Assembly: GCF_023343835.1 (NCBI RefSeq)
Contig: NC_064437.1
Coordinates: 10,939,001 to 11,003,000, forward strand
DNA: 64,000 nt
Direction of reading: 5' to 3'
Source: Lagopus muta
Taxonomy: Eukaryota; Chordata; Aves; Galliformes; Phasianidae
Of this stretch, positions 24,333-37,833 are shown piece by piece (positions within the stretch are counted from its first letter, which is position 1; every line of letters starts with the position of its first letter). The notes under the pieces were generated by a model. That model made no database searches. It was not told the origin of the DNA and saw only the letters and a program-made list of their open reading frames with translations. Made by a program: the position numbers and the translations under genes.

Positions 24333-24338
24333 ATTAAA
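24333..24338 (+). terminator. AK5: Candidate AK5 poly(A) signal ATTAAA
   Basis: ATTAAA about 390 nt after the stop codon, followed by TTTTTGTGG and TTGTTCTTGGTTT, a good GU/U-rich downstream element. Confidence 0.5.
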
Positions 24339-25177
24339 TTTTTGTGGTATCACTTAGCTTGTTCTTGGTTTCTAGTGACTGAATCTGTTCTCTGTTCCAT
24401 CCCGCTGTAAGACAGCTGGAATTAGTCAAGCTAGATGTTTAAACACAGTTTCCAGCCATCCCCAGAATGTTGTTATAACAGGAGTAAGGAAAAAAAATAA
24501 TGAAGATATGACTGAATATGGTGTCAGTCTGCTGACCCACTGCCACAGAGCAGACACCACGTTTGAGACAGCCCCATCTTCTGTGAGAAACTGTGGGGTG
24601 CTAACAATCATGGCTTCCTAATTTTGTAGACTGAGTTGAAAACAATGATTGCATAGCATCATTAAATGTGCAATTTGGTAAATATTCACAATGACAGAGT
24701 TTTAATATATTGAAGTCTACATAGAAAGTTGACCACGAACCAGTGTATGAAGACGCTCTTAATCTACGAAAAGATGACAAATGCAAAATTCAGATCATCA
24801 TCTGTTGTCCTGTATTGACATTGCCTAAACTTTGAAAATGACAGAGGAAAAAAAAAAATAAAAAAAGGATCAGGGATTATTTGATTCATCTTGCTTGCTT
24901 TTTTAGTAGGCTACATCCATAATATGTGCAAAAAAAAAAATCTGTAAATATTCTATTGTATTTCCATTAAGTTGACTGAAATACTGTAGCATTTCTTTGG
25001 TTTACTGATAACTAAATAAAAGCTTGTTTGACATTCCTGTCAAGTTGCACCCTTTACTGGAACCGCTGGACACGTTCAGTTGAAGCGGGTTGCATGACTG
25101 CTCTCTGTCAAAGTTGTACTTGATGCGGCAGATTTGTATTTTTAAAGTTACTTTTCTTGTAATGAGGACATAATACA

Positions 25178-25183
25178 AATAAA
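25178..25183 (+). terminator. AK5: Candidate distal AK5 poly(A) signal AATAAA
   Basis: AATAAAAC is followed within 40 nt by TTTGTTATAATTTATGTGGG, a plausible downstream element. It would give a 3' UTR of about 1.25 kb. AATAAA at 25015-25020 is an alternative. Confidence 0.45.
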
Positions 25184-25200
25184 ACATACAAAAATGAGAA

Positions 25201-26375
25201 GTGATCATTTGTTATAATTTATGTGGGTTTAATCCTTTTTAAAGCACAGTACATAACTTGAAAATATAGCTCAAATTAGCATGCTTACAAAGTAGGTCCT
25301 TTTTTCACTCAGGGCAGGTTCTTCTGTTTTCTTTCTCTTCCTTGCATTTGCCCTGTAAATGCTAATTCAGTTATTTTTCAAAGGAGTGTACTAGATATGT
25401 TCTTATCCTTCACATCCAGGATGTTCCTCCTTCCCTGGGTCCTTTTATAGACTACATTTTACCTCTGATGCTCTAGGAAATGCTTTTCCAGCTCCAGAAC
25501 AGTGGCATTACGTGACCAGTAACATCTGCAGTACAACAGCTTTAAGCAAGTGACTTTCATAATTCACCAGTTGGAAAAAGGCAGGTTTTTCTACAACGAG
25601 CCTCAAAGCACCAGCAGCTGTATTGTGCAGTACTTAAGAAAAATAAGATTATAAAAATCTGCAGCCACCCTGAAGCTGCCAATTCATCTGGGTAGCTTTT
25701 TAGAGTAATTTTTTGTTACTTGTAACGACAACACAGCTTGAAACGTGTGGAGTATCATTATTGCCAGGATAAGAATAAAAGCAAGAATCAGCTGCTAATT
25801 AAAAACAAATTAAAAAGGAACATTATTTAACATACAGTTCCAGTTTACTTCTTTCTGCTTTTTCTGGTCTTTTTTTCAAAAAAAAAACCAACCAAAGAAT
25901 CCCATGCTCGATCGGGCACATGTGCGTTAGAAATCTACTTGCATTTGTCCATAATGTATGCAAGAGAAATAGCTGTATATGCATGCATATGGAAATATCA
26001 ATATTTATACACATTCAATTAGAAAAGGACTTATCCAAGATGCTTCTTTGCTAAGCGATTCAGATTTCAATTTCTCCTTCTGCTTCCAATCTCATTCAAA
26101 ACACAATACGGATTTTCTTCTTCCAAAGCTATCTCAATCAATGCCTGGATATTTGCATTTAATCACATGCTCGCTAATTTCTGCTACTTCCTTCCAATTA
26201 TTTTTTCAGGATATCAACAGAAAAACAGATTGCTGCAGATTCTCTCCCTGATAATACATCGCCACCTTACGAACAGCATAAATGGTCTCACATCCCCTCA
26301 TTGCACGAGAGATTTTCAGGGCTTCTTTTGAATTAGAGAGGAAACTGAAATACATCTCGTGAATGTTTCTGTTGT
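25201..26375. other. Intergenic spacer between convergent genes
   Basis: Between the last candidate AK5 poly(A) site and the most distal candidate ZZZ3 one. AT-rich; it contains an ATATGCATGCATAT palindrome near 25976-25989. No gene is seen. Either UTR could extend into it. Confidence 0.5.
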
Positions 26376-27075
26376 ATTTCTAAGGTTTATTAAATTTATC
26401 TAAGTATACAAGATATGTGAGATGTTTACACAGGATGCTTGCTCAGTGTTCTAGTAACCGTACTCTATTACCTTCTAAATGGATTAGATGCTTAAACTTA
26501 CTTTTCTCTGAGGCAGAAAATGACTACACCCACATGTCACTGCGAAAGCTAACACTGATCAGGCTATAATTAAAGTTCTTAGGTGCAGCCAGCCAATTAC
26601 CCTTCTTATTGCCATTTTAAAGTCAAATTACTTGGAATATTCAAGTTTTAAAGCAACTGGAAGTCTACTACAGTTATAAAATAATCAAGTATTTCTGAAT
26701 CACCAGCTATACATTTCAATAAAAAATATATTAACTAAAGATATGTCACAGTAATTACAAAGCTTCTCAGATGATGGCATACCGTGTACCAAAGCTACGT
26801 TAAGTCTGATCTGCTGAAATCTGAAAGAACCAAGTACGAATAAGACAGGAGAAAACTAAAATGCCAATCCTGCAAAAGGCAAAGCACAGTTCAGTGGGCG
26901 CAGAACACCACCGGCTCCCACTGAACTCACAGCAGAGGAAGGTGCTGTCATCTTGCAGGTCTGCATAGTGAATATTTGTCCTTTTCATGTTCTCAATTCT
27001 GATTAAAAAGTCCAAACTACACAGAAAGGAAGTCACAGCAAGCATTCTATATATAAACAGACTGTATCCACATAG

Positions 27076-27081
27076 TTTATT
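27076..27081 (-). terminator. ZZZ3: Candidate distal ZZZ3 poly(A) signal AATAAA
   Basis: AATAAA on the minus strand with CTATGTGGATACAGTCTGTT downstream. It would give a 3' UTR of about 1.2 kb. Confidence 0.4.
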
Positions 27082-27392
27082 TCTCACAGTTCTCCTGACA
27101 ATTGAACATTATTTAAGAACATACTGTATACACAGATAAGAAGAAACATACAAAATGTTTTAAATGATGCACAACAAAATCCAGCAGTATAAAAGAATGC
27201 ATGTGAACCCTTGCTCACTGCTCAGGCTAAATTTAATCACTGTTTAAATAGTAATAAAAATACAATCTTTCATGGATCTTGTGCAGACTACAAAAGAGGA
27301 AAAATTATTACCATATATATGATTTATATTAGGCAGTTTTCTTTGATGAGTTGCACTAACAACTCCAAATACAGAGGCAGAAGGCTGTGTAT

Positions 27393-27398
27393 TTTATT
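27393..27398 (-). terminator. ZZZ3: Candidate ZZZ3 poly(A) signal AATAAA
   Basis: First canonical AATAAA after the ZZZ3 stop on the minus strand, about 850 nt downstream. The minus strand beyond it reads CTGTATTTGGAGTTGTTAGTG, a plausible GU-rich element. Confidence 0.45.
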
Positions 27399-28240
27399 TT
27401 AAAGGAGTTAATGTTGAGTATTAGAGACTTTACACAGTTACTACCACTGGCACTTTTCACCATATTTTGTACACATCACATGATCATCTTATATAACATT
27501 ACATTTAAAAAATATATCTGAGTGATAATTTTATAACATTCACACACCATGAGCTGGTTAAGGAAGCAATGCCACAGTTGCCTCCCCTAGTGCTTCACTG
27601 TTGGTAAATAGAGTTCATCGTGGTTTAAAAATAAAAATAAAAAAAAATTGAAAGTCAATGTGATTAAGCAGCTCCGATTTAATAAAGGCCTGTAACCAAC
27701 CATCGCTGAGACAGTGAGCATTTTTTAGAGTACATCCTAGAAGCAAACACTGTCATTGGTTAAAACCTTGCCTAAAGAAGTCAGTTACTGTGCTGAAAAC
27801 TATTTCACAACAAAACTGCAAGCTACTAAACTGTTTTTTATATAAATACTTCATCTCCTCTGGATCTCATTATAACCGAGTTCTTCAATGCCTTTGGAAT
27901 TTACTCTATCTTCAATGTGTGCTCTCATTTCTGGCTCACCCTTTTGTATGTTTTTCTTTTGTGTTTAGATTCACCACCTAAAAATGACTAATGTGGTGAA
28001 AGAAAAGTCTCCCAGTGAAACCTTCTGCACACTAGGAATGTTCAGCTGCTGTTCAGTGATCTAGGACCATGACAGCTCAAAGCTGTAGTTTGACAAGTAC
28101 ACCCAGGAAGCTGTCATGCTGTGAGCGACATTTCAGGGAAAGCAGACAGTCTTTCCAAAATGTGCACAGTATTAACAATGGTGCCATTGTTATTTTTCAA
28201 ATAGTATAGTAAGCCCAAGATCGTAGATCTGCTTCCCATG

Positions 28241-28385
28241 TCATCTATTTGCTGGAAAGTAGTTTGGGTCAAGATAATTGTAACTGGTGCCCTGGGACAT
28301 GCAGTAGTCTCTGTCTAAAAACGTCTCTGCTCTGTAAATAGGTTCTAACTGATGATCCTCCTTATGAATCTCTGTTTCATGCAGA
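28241..28385 (-). CDS. ZZZ3: ZZZ3 last coding exon with stop
   Basis: Acceptor TTCCCTTGCAG. It completes a Cys codon, then encodes [20 protein letters not shown] and ends [15 protein letters not shown]. HxxxH supplies the last zinc ligands of the ZZ finger. The C-terminus matches human ZZZ3. Confidence 0.98.
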
Positions 28386-31300
28386 CTGCAAGGGAAAGAA
28401 AAAGATAACAGTTTAAAAGTTAAATACTTCCTTATTTTTAAGTTTCAGAAATACTGATCACATTTACAGGGTCATACCAAATTTGACACTGAAAAATTAT
28501 TTCACAAATTACAATTTCCCCCACTACTTAACAGTACTAAACTGAATCTGTCCACTGCATTGTTATTTAAAATATTTCTTAAGCATGTCCTTAGATGCAT
28601 ATGTCATTAGATGCATACCTCCCACAAATATATGGTAAAGAATCTTTCACTTCACTCAACTATGCTTGAGTAGATACCCAACAGGCACTGCAATTAAGCC
28701 ACACACATATACTCATGTTAATTAGAAAAAACAGGTAGAGAAGAATCCTACTCACCAGTCAGAACAAGAGTCACAGAAATCCAAGGACATTTCTTGAGGA
28801 CAGTCTTGGCAGTGCCACCGAACACCCTGAATAGGTTCAATTCCGCAGTTATCACACTGTGAAGCAGATTGAAGACTACTGAAGAAAACCAACTGCATTC
28901 ACTTCAGCCAGTAACAGTATATATCAATATGCCACATATAAAGGCACAGATGTAGGTCGATTACTGCTTGCATGCACAGCTGAATTCTTCTCCTCGCAGA
29001 CCATAATGTGTTCATGGATAAAGAAGTCCTCATACTCAGAGACACGTCCTTCTCCCTGAGGACTGATCAACCTTTCTCTTTGCTTTGCTTCCCACTACCT
29101 GAATGCCCCACACATCGACACTGTTCTCCTGCTCAACAAAAGCACATGCAGTCCTGCCTGTAGTCACTGCTTATCCTCACATGGCTTAACGATGTTTCTG
29201 TAGCTTAAGTCCAACCATGTGAAATATCTTAACACAGATCCACTTTCCCCTCAGAGCAGGGAATATTAAGTGCAGCTGAATGGAAGAAGAAAAGAAAAAC
29301 TATAAATGGAACAAGAAGAGGGAATGAGAAGTTCATGACTTTGGATAGGAGGTGCAGAAATGCAAAGAGATTCGATTTTTAAAAAGATAAAACTTAGAAA
29401 ATAGGACTTTGAGGCAAGAACTTCTCAAAATCTAAACCAGGAAGAGTGCTGCAGGGACAGGACAGAAAAGGAAAGAAAAATGTGGGAGCAATCTTGTGCT
29501 CACTTAGCTTATTCTCCTTCATTTAGGACATGAAGTGCTCTGAGAGAGCTTTGGGTACCATCTGCGAAACTCACTTGCAGAGCGATTTGCTCCTGAGTCC
29601 AATCAACTCAGGGTTACAAACAACTTACTAAGAAACTGTCAAAACTGCATTCCCTGCTTTCACAATGACAGCTTTCAGAGTGTGAGGGCTGATAAGAAGG
29701 AAGTTGTAAGCATACTTAGGACTTTTCTCTGAAAACAGAGAATTCAATATAATGCTATATTATAATAAAAAATGAAAAATCCAGTTTCAGTTATCCCAAG
29801 TTCAGAGTAAAAAATAATGGAAACCCATAACCCTTCTGTGCTCCAGCTTCCTGCTCCTCTGTGAATCAGACATAATACCATACCTTTCGTTTTATTAAAA
29901 AAAAATAGTATTTGCCAAGTATTTTGATACTAAAGTGATGAAAGCTGTAAAAAGCCCACATGTGATTCAATAATTCAATATTCAAAGAAAAGAAATTGAA
30001 TAATGTGTTCTAATTGAGGCTGAAGGCCATGCAGAACTAAGTGTTCTGAAGAGATGCTTATTAGGTGACTATTGTCCAGACCATGTACTAAGCAAGGCAG
30101 CACTCCTGAGGGAAAACTGTATATAATCATGTAATTTCATAGATTATAATGCATATTAAAAGCAAATTGGAGTTGCAAAGAAACTTTCAAACTTTTAATG
30201 CTTGACAGTATATAATGCCAATTTACTTTTCAGTATTATTTCATATAAAACATTATGCAGAACAAAGTACTTATTTTGTTTTCTAGAAGGCTGCTCTACC
30301 TGATCAAAATTGTGATTTTTTTCTTTTTTTTTTTGAACAAAACCACTAACTTGAAGGAGAGAGGAGACAGGATGAAGCCTCGGCAACCTAAGACGATTAA
30401 GTCTATCGGTGTCAACTAGTAAGGTTATTTCAATCTTTCAGTTATTTTGAACTGAACTTTAAACTGTATGTTTTTGCATTCTTATATGGATGGTTACCAG
30501 AAAATAAATGTAGCTGCCTAATACTTTTAACATGGCAAAGAAGCTGTCCCAACATAGCAAACCGTCGCAACAAAAACATGTTGCAAACCAGAAAACCTAA
30601 TTTAGAGAATCTTATAGTTTCATATAGTTTATGACATGGCTGACACTGGGACAACACACCATTTTAACTCTGAGTTTATTTTCTCAATTTCATATAAACA
30701 TTGTTTTACAGAACTGGTTCAACTTCTGCAAACATTATTTGAAAGGAATAAGAAGCTGCTACCTTCTTTCTCTGCAGTGAAAAACAAACAAAACAGTCAC
30801 TCTCATACTGTCCTTTCACTGGTCTAAGGTGCAGGAAAAAGAACTCCAAAAAGCAGAGTTATTATCAGGGAATCACTGGAAAGACAGAGTGTAATGCCAA
30901 CATAGAATTCTGTGGTGTTAGCTCTAGACTTTTATTTTCATACTACAGATGAAGAGAAGTTTGCATGCTTATTAATTTTCATACAGTATTCCACATATTC
31001 TGTGAAACCTGAGGTACTGGAAAGAGTGAATTACCTGGGTTGTTCTGAGTGAAGATGAGGAAAAGCAGACACTGAACAAGAATTACGAAACCACAGTTGG
31101 TGTCCTAAACAAAGCCTTTTTAGGAAATTCCAACCATGTTATCTTTGCAGATTTCTCCTGTTACTCAGCAGAGTGCAGAGCATCGGCTTACCTTGAATCC
31201 CACATGCTGCACAAATCCACTCTCTGCATGCATCTGCTGTAGTTTTTGTCTCTTCAATTTTTTAAACTCTAACAGTTCTTTGTATTCAGGTAACTCACGA

Positions 31301-34300
31301 TACGTTATTGGAATACTCTCTTCATCCTGTTCACGGTTAAAAAAAGAGAATTACTACTTACATTAGGAATATAACTAGTAATATATATTATTTCACAAAT
31401 CACTAAGTGTAACTATCTTCTGGGAAAAAGTTGGCAAGATATTCTGGGACAAATTGGAAATTATAATTAAAAACACAACAAAAAATACAAACAACTAACT
31501 TAAATTTTATTCTGTGCTACTTATGATTTGCATTATACCAAAACTTTACCACGCTAACAAGTTTCTTTTGGCGAATAGCTTTGCTGTCAGGTGAAGACAA
31601 CAGCAGTGCCTAACTTTAAGTTCTATATTTATATTGGTACGTCCTATATTTTTATTTTTGAAAGACCCATAACTCAAGACAGAATCAAGCTTTAGTTATA
31701 TGTACTCTGCAAAGTCTGTATGGACTATACTGGTAGGCATGTTCAGTTATGAAAAAGAATTACAAGTAATCATTCTCTGAATGCAGCCTTATCTCAATTC
31801 CCTTTTAAAAATCTGTGAAGCTTGAAATGTCTGCATTATTTAGTAAGTTTGCTGAAGGAAAAGAGGGAAAATGGCATGCTATTTAGTGTTAACTATTTTT
31901 CTAAGGGCCATATAAAATATTTAATTGTAATTCTGAAAATACTTAGAGGACTAGACTGCAAGTACCCTGAAAAAAAAAATAAACGAGGTTAAATGACACA
32001 ATTTTATTGTGATAAGCTTCACCTTCTTCCTATTAAAAAAAAACAAACACCATTTACACAAATAAGTTTTACTAAAAAAAAAGCCTGGAATGATATAATC
32101 ATATATTGAATAAAATATGCTACAACAGCTCCTCATGTGGACACTTGATTCTGGATTAGTGCATTGTATTCTAGAATAATTAGACCATTCACACCATGAA
32201 TTGATCATCACTGAAAGTTAAATTCTCTCTTTTGAGAACAGTGTCTTCACTTGAGAATAATTAATTCATACTACAGTGCTGTTTGAGGAATGGTTATGCC
32301 AATCAACTGGTAACGCCCAGACAAAATCTTCTGTTTTTACAAGGAAACATTACCTGGTACTTTTATCGTGAAGAACTCAGAAAAAAAAATTCCCTATAAT
32401 TTTCCAGCTACACCAAATATCTTCTTGACCACATCAATGCGCAGTGTAGTATTTCTCCCTGAGATACCAGCTGTCACTAAGAGACCTGATTTGTTGGACT
32501 TGATGATCCCTGAGGGCCGCCTCCAACTTGGATTAAAGCAGACTCCACTATATTCACTTTGATTATAATTCACGATCTCTTTTTCCTTCTATGTTGCTTT
32601 TATTTTGCATTGATAATCTTTCTGATAACTGAGGATCTTTCTGATAACTGAGCTCACCTGTGTCTTTCTACATTACTGCAAGCCAGAAATATATCCATCT
32701 GGAAATGCTGCACTAGTGAAGAAAGAAAAGATTAAGCCAAATTTGGGGGAAAATAAAAAGAAAATGGAAAAAAAAGAAACCAGGGAGAAGGGGCACACAT
32801 CCACCATTATCACTGCAAAAAAGTAAAACAGCCATTTCTATCAAAACAATGCAAAAAAATCTTAGTTGCCCCCTATTTACTAGAGGTAGGACACCACAGG
32901 AAAAAACCAAAATGCTTTAGGAAAATATTAGGAACAGAGAGAATAACTACTTCAAAAAAAAAAATACAGGACAAAGGACTGTTTGATCAAAAACTGTTCA
33001 ATTGAGATTAATAATGGTAATAAAAATTAATAGTGATCTGCAGCTCTTCTAATCTGCATTTTTCTTCCCATGCCTTTTAAGATACATATTGGAATAAAAA
33101 AATTACTGGAAATGCCTACACACAAACAAAAAGACCATCACAGAGAGAAGACAGAATATGAGCGAAGATGCAATTTAAGACTGAGCAATAGATAAGCAAA
33201 TTTAAGAGTTTAAGGAAGACTCTTCAGTGCACGTAAGAAAAAAAGTCAGCAAAGTAAAAGAATGGACTTATCCTGGGTGGCCTTAATGCTGTTATTATGC
33301 AACAGGTTTTTCACACACAAGATGGCACTAGGCTCACCAAAAAAACACTACAGGTCATGTTCTTTGGTCTAAGCACAGTAAACCTGCAGTGATTCACATC
33401 AACTGTGAACCTCATCAACCATCTTAGCAGTGGATACACTACCCTGTATGCATGCATGTAAAACTACAAGAATGTAGACGTGCATTACTGCATATGATAA
33501 ATTAGGAAACTGGAACACTGCATGATGCAATGACGCGCTGGGATAGGATATCTACCGGAGTCTGCCGCATGAGACTCAAGTCTGTTAGTTCATGCCTTGA
33601 AGCAGATTGAAAAAAATCCATAATTCTACCAGTGAAAGAAGGCAAAAAGCAACCGCCAACAGAAATTTTACCAGGACTGTATGCAATGCAGCACAGCATT
33701 AACTGGAATCGCATCTATACGCTTTGTGTGATTTTAACACTGATCTTCTGTCAGATGATTTTTTGAAACTATATAACTAAAATAATTTAGAAGCTGTTTC
33801 ACCACAGAACTCTTTATTACTTCCTTTTCTTCCTTTCTGATTTGGTCTAAATTTCCTGCAGTTGTGGACTTTTATTGTAATGTGCTTGCAATTCAAAACA
33901 GCTCATGAATCTGACTATAATACTTCTGTGATATTCATTTTATGGCAGATGCTTAATCCTCATATTATTCATTTGAAAAGTTTAGATGACAGTAAAGAAT
34001 GTATTCTCTGACTGATTTAAATGACATACCGATACTTCCTCTTCTGCTGCAATATCCATATGGCTGTGAAAACTGGATCTGTCATCATCCTCATCCATAT
34101 AAACTGGAGGCTCGTGCGATGTCATAAAAGTTGAAGGTTTGAAAAGATGTTTATTTAAAGGGTGCTGCCGTCTACTCGATGACTACAGTGGAAAAATGGT
34201 ACATTTTAAGACATCACCTGGTTACCATTTAAACAATCCTTATCCAATACAACCTTGTCAAGAAGTCTTTCCTGCACTGAACAACATTGCATCATCTTTC

Positions 34301-37300
34301 CCATTGTGATTACTTATATCTCTGTATCACAGCTTTGTATAGTCTCATATTGTGGAGTTTTTTTCCCCAATAGGAAGTGAAAGAGACTCCCCAATAGGAA
34401 GTGAAACACTGCTCTAGTAAAAACCTATCAAGAAATTGCTCACATCATAAAAACCCAACCATCTAAACAAATGAGATAACAGAAAAACAGAAAATAAAAC
34501 TGCCACGATTTTAAAGACTGAGAACTGAAGTGCAAAGATATTAATGACTTCCAAATCTCAATGGACACTGCTAGTGTGGAACTAAACAATTAAATGCTTT
34601 GCACACAACCCCACGCTTGACACATCATCAAATTCTTAGATATTCCAAGAACCCAGTTAATACAAGTCTAGACTAATTTTGTTCAGATTTCTTTTTTGGT
34701 CTAGGGAGAGAAAAAGCTATTGCTAAAAGCAGTTCGTTCCACCACAAAAGACACTTCTACAAGTTAGGAATAAATGCTCTCCAAAGGTTCTTTTTCATTG
34801 CCACTATCTGGAAAAGGAACCCAAGAAATGTCAGAAGAGATAAATTACTCCATTAGCGTGCATCTGAAACCTTTCAACTGTAATGCTGTCTGAAGGTGTA
34901 GAATGCACAGCAATTTGAAAGTAGATTACTTAAAGGCACTTAGCCCTTATTACATATTCCCCATGGAAGAATATTTAATACCAAATAGAAGAATATTTAA
35001 TGAATGAAACTGACTCAACTTTTTACTTAGCTCCTTTCCAGACTACCTGTTAAGCATCTTGATATATTCCATAGCTTAAAAAAAAAAAAGCGTGAATCAA
35101 AAACTCTAAGCATGAAAAGCATTTCTTCGTGTGTTTTGTAATTATAGAAGAGAGGACCGTCTTGCTCTTTGTCTAGGTTCTGTCATATAGATAAAGCATA
35201 ATAAATATTTAACATAGTTATTACTTCATCTTTTATCAAGAACTTGCATCCCAGAGGTTCCTAAAACCAGTTACAAAGCCATTTATTTGAAGAAGGTTTC
35301 AACATGTAACATTATTTTAAAATTGTGTATAGTTTAAAAAGGCAAAGCAATTATATTGGATGAAATGTAGCTATGCAGACAAAAATACCAAAGGAACTGA
35401 GTCTAGCCCAATTAACTTGTAAGGAAAGATATGAAGCAATAATGGTTGGAAACTGGTACCTCATTTATGCAGGAGAATTACAATGCACAGAATAAAAGTG
35501 AACACTTTGTTTTAAGACTGATGTTGAATCACTTGTGCTGATTTTTTCCACCTGCCTTAAGATCACTGGCTTCCTATGCTTTGCTTCCTTTCTAGTTTCC
35601 TTTAAGATACGCGCTAGAACAATTCCACCTGTAAAGTTAGGCTGTATCTCAGTCTGAGCTGACACAGTGATTTAAATATTCTGTTAATATAAGGAAAACA
35701 GATCTGTATACATAGAATCACAGAATCATTAAGGATGGAAAAGACCTCTAAAATAATCATGTCAAACCATCATCTACCACCAATACTGTCCACTAAACTG
35801 TGTCCCTCAGTGCCACATCCCTATGGATCTGGAACACCTCCAGGTTTGGTGACCCCACCACTTCCCTGGGCAGCTGTGCCAGTGCATCTCTGCTTTTACA
35901 GGGAAAATATTTTTTGTAATGCACAACCAATATTAGATCTGAAATGTAAGAAAGAAAAATGTATGTCTACACTTACACACTTGCATTATCTCACACATGG
36001 TTACGGTCTACAATTTAACCAAGGATTTCAATTCTTTTTTTACCATCATTCTGCTTTTTAACATGATTCTACAATACTACCTACAAGCAGACAGTTAAAA
36101 AAAGTCATTTTTCCTTTGGGAAGTGTATCTTCAGGATTAAGCTTAAAAGAAGGTGAAATAATGACGGAGTATTACAAGCATTACATTACAAAAATAAGTC
36201 ATAACTGAATAAAGGAGTGCTAAATCACTGGTTATGCATTATTTTCACTAGTGGCTGGCAACAGTTAAACAGAAAACTGGAGTATCCTGCATAACTTCAT
36301 GTACCATTTATGTGAAGAGACATTACATCATATGAGTTCAACAAGATGTTCAAGAATGAAATAGGACTCTCACCTCCCCAGTAACCATTTCAAAAAAAGC
36401 AGACTAGGTGATCCCTATGGAGAAACCTCCTCGTGTGAAGAGCCTCTTCCGACACCAGTATTTACATTAAACATAACAAAGCCTTTTAGTCCCTCAGAAA
36501 TGCGTACTTTAAGAATCAGCATCCAATACTTACACATCTATTACAGGCAGTAAAGCAGATACTGCCATTTATGGCATATGTATATACTCAGAATCAAAAT
36601 AAACATGAGCACAGCACAAGCACAGTCCAGGCTTTCAGTACCCCCTTGCACTTCCTTTCTGCCATGATATCTTATTCTCTACTGGGAATAACTACAGTCT
36701 GATACAATCTGTATTGTAAGTAGACAGCTTATGTTAGTAGACTGAGAAATCAAATCCCCCACATACATTGTTTGTTACATTTTTTCATCTGTTGTGTAAT
36801 TATATTTTCTTTTTAACATGAGTTTCAAATAGAAAATGGAGAAGCTACCTTGCTACAAATCAAGGCACAGTGACCTTATTCTTACAATTTAGTCATAAGA
36901 ATAAAGTTATTACTCACATTGCAAAAAGGGACATAAGTGCTAGAGCCGTTTTACATATAAGCTTAAGAAAAAAATCTAAGTTGGCAGCATTGCTATTGTA
37001 GTTTGCAAATGTTAAGAATTTTATAAAATATGGATTCTGTATTTACTGTGCTGTGTATGTAAGCAGAACAGCATAAAGAACTTCACGGATTGCTGTTCAA
37101 ATTAGTGAAAAATACAGTTAAGAGTCACATGTGTACTGATTAAGTGCTCCTATTATTCAGCAAACACAGTGATCTGCTGCCCTGCAGCATTTCTCATGTT
37201 CAGTAATAAGTCTTCCCAAATAAAATTAAGAGGAAAGAAAACAAGGGGTGGGACCAAGGTTATTTAAAATAGCAAGGTGATAAATAGAAAATAAAAGACT

Positions 37301-37802
37301 GTTTTCAGAAGGAAATTTTCACCCTCTTGAAATCAGCCCCCAGTACAGTAAACCGTACAAGTAATGCACAAGTAATACATGATTCTCACTACAGTATTTA
37401 AGGTATCAGCATTTGCAGCTGGATTTCCTTTTTTTTTTTTGTTCTCCTATCAGAATGCAATTTTCCAAGAGATGAAGCAGCAGAATCATGCCTCTGTTTA
37501 TAGAGTAGAATGGTAGGTTAAACTCCTGGTGAAAGTAAAATGGCATTACTTTGTTAGATGGCACACTGGAAAATTTCTGATAAAAGCACTCCTTCTTTGC
37601 AACAACTTCAGAGAAAACTAGGAGATAAATGTTGCACACACCCATTTTAAAGCACTATAGATACACAGTGGCAGTTCTTCCTATCAGGCTTGTCTGACAG
37701 TAACTTCAGGTCCCAAACCTTCAAGGAATTAAGTTTGTAAATGTTTGCTTTTCAGAAGCAATGTGGAGCTTACTCTATTCATTATCAGGAAACATCAATG
37801 CA

Positions 37803-37833
<31 letters not shown>

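Larger units (their letters stand above)
23943..25200 (+). other. AK5: AK5 3' UTR (approximate end)
   Basis: Sequence after the TAG at 23940-23942. Candidate poly(A) signals are AATAAA at 23978-23983, ATTAAA at 24333-24338, AATAAA at 25015-25020 and AATAAA at 25178-25183; the second and fourth are followed by GT/T-rich sequence. A Pumilio-type TGTAAATA lies at 24943-24950, and a GTGCAAT heptamer (match to the miR-25/92 seed family) at 24668-24674. Both are motif matches only. Which end is used cannot be told from sequence. Confidence 0.55.
26376..28240 (-). other. ZZZ3: ZZZ3 3' UTR (approximate end)
   Basis: Sequence downstream of the ZZZ3 TGA on the minus strand. Candidate AATAAA signals (TTTATT on plus) are at 27393-27398, 27076-27081 and 26396-26401; the first two have GT-rich sequence downstream. 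A long 3' UTR is usual for ZZZ3. The exact end is unknown. Confidence 0.55.
31327..34029 (-). other. ZZZ3: ZZZ3 intron, 2.7 kb
   Basis: It contains a CR1 3' fragment (about 32430-32545) and a perfect 19-nt tandem duplication at 32616-32652. Several A-runs are present. No gene is seen. Confidence 0.8.

Noticed and set aside
37802..37825. A-run considered as the tail of a processed retrocopy
   Set aside because: No gene-like sequence or target-site duplication is recognised beside it, and CR1 elements do not end in poly(A).
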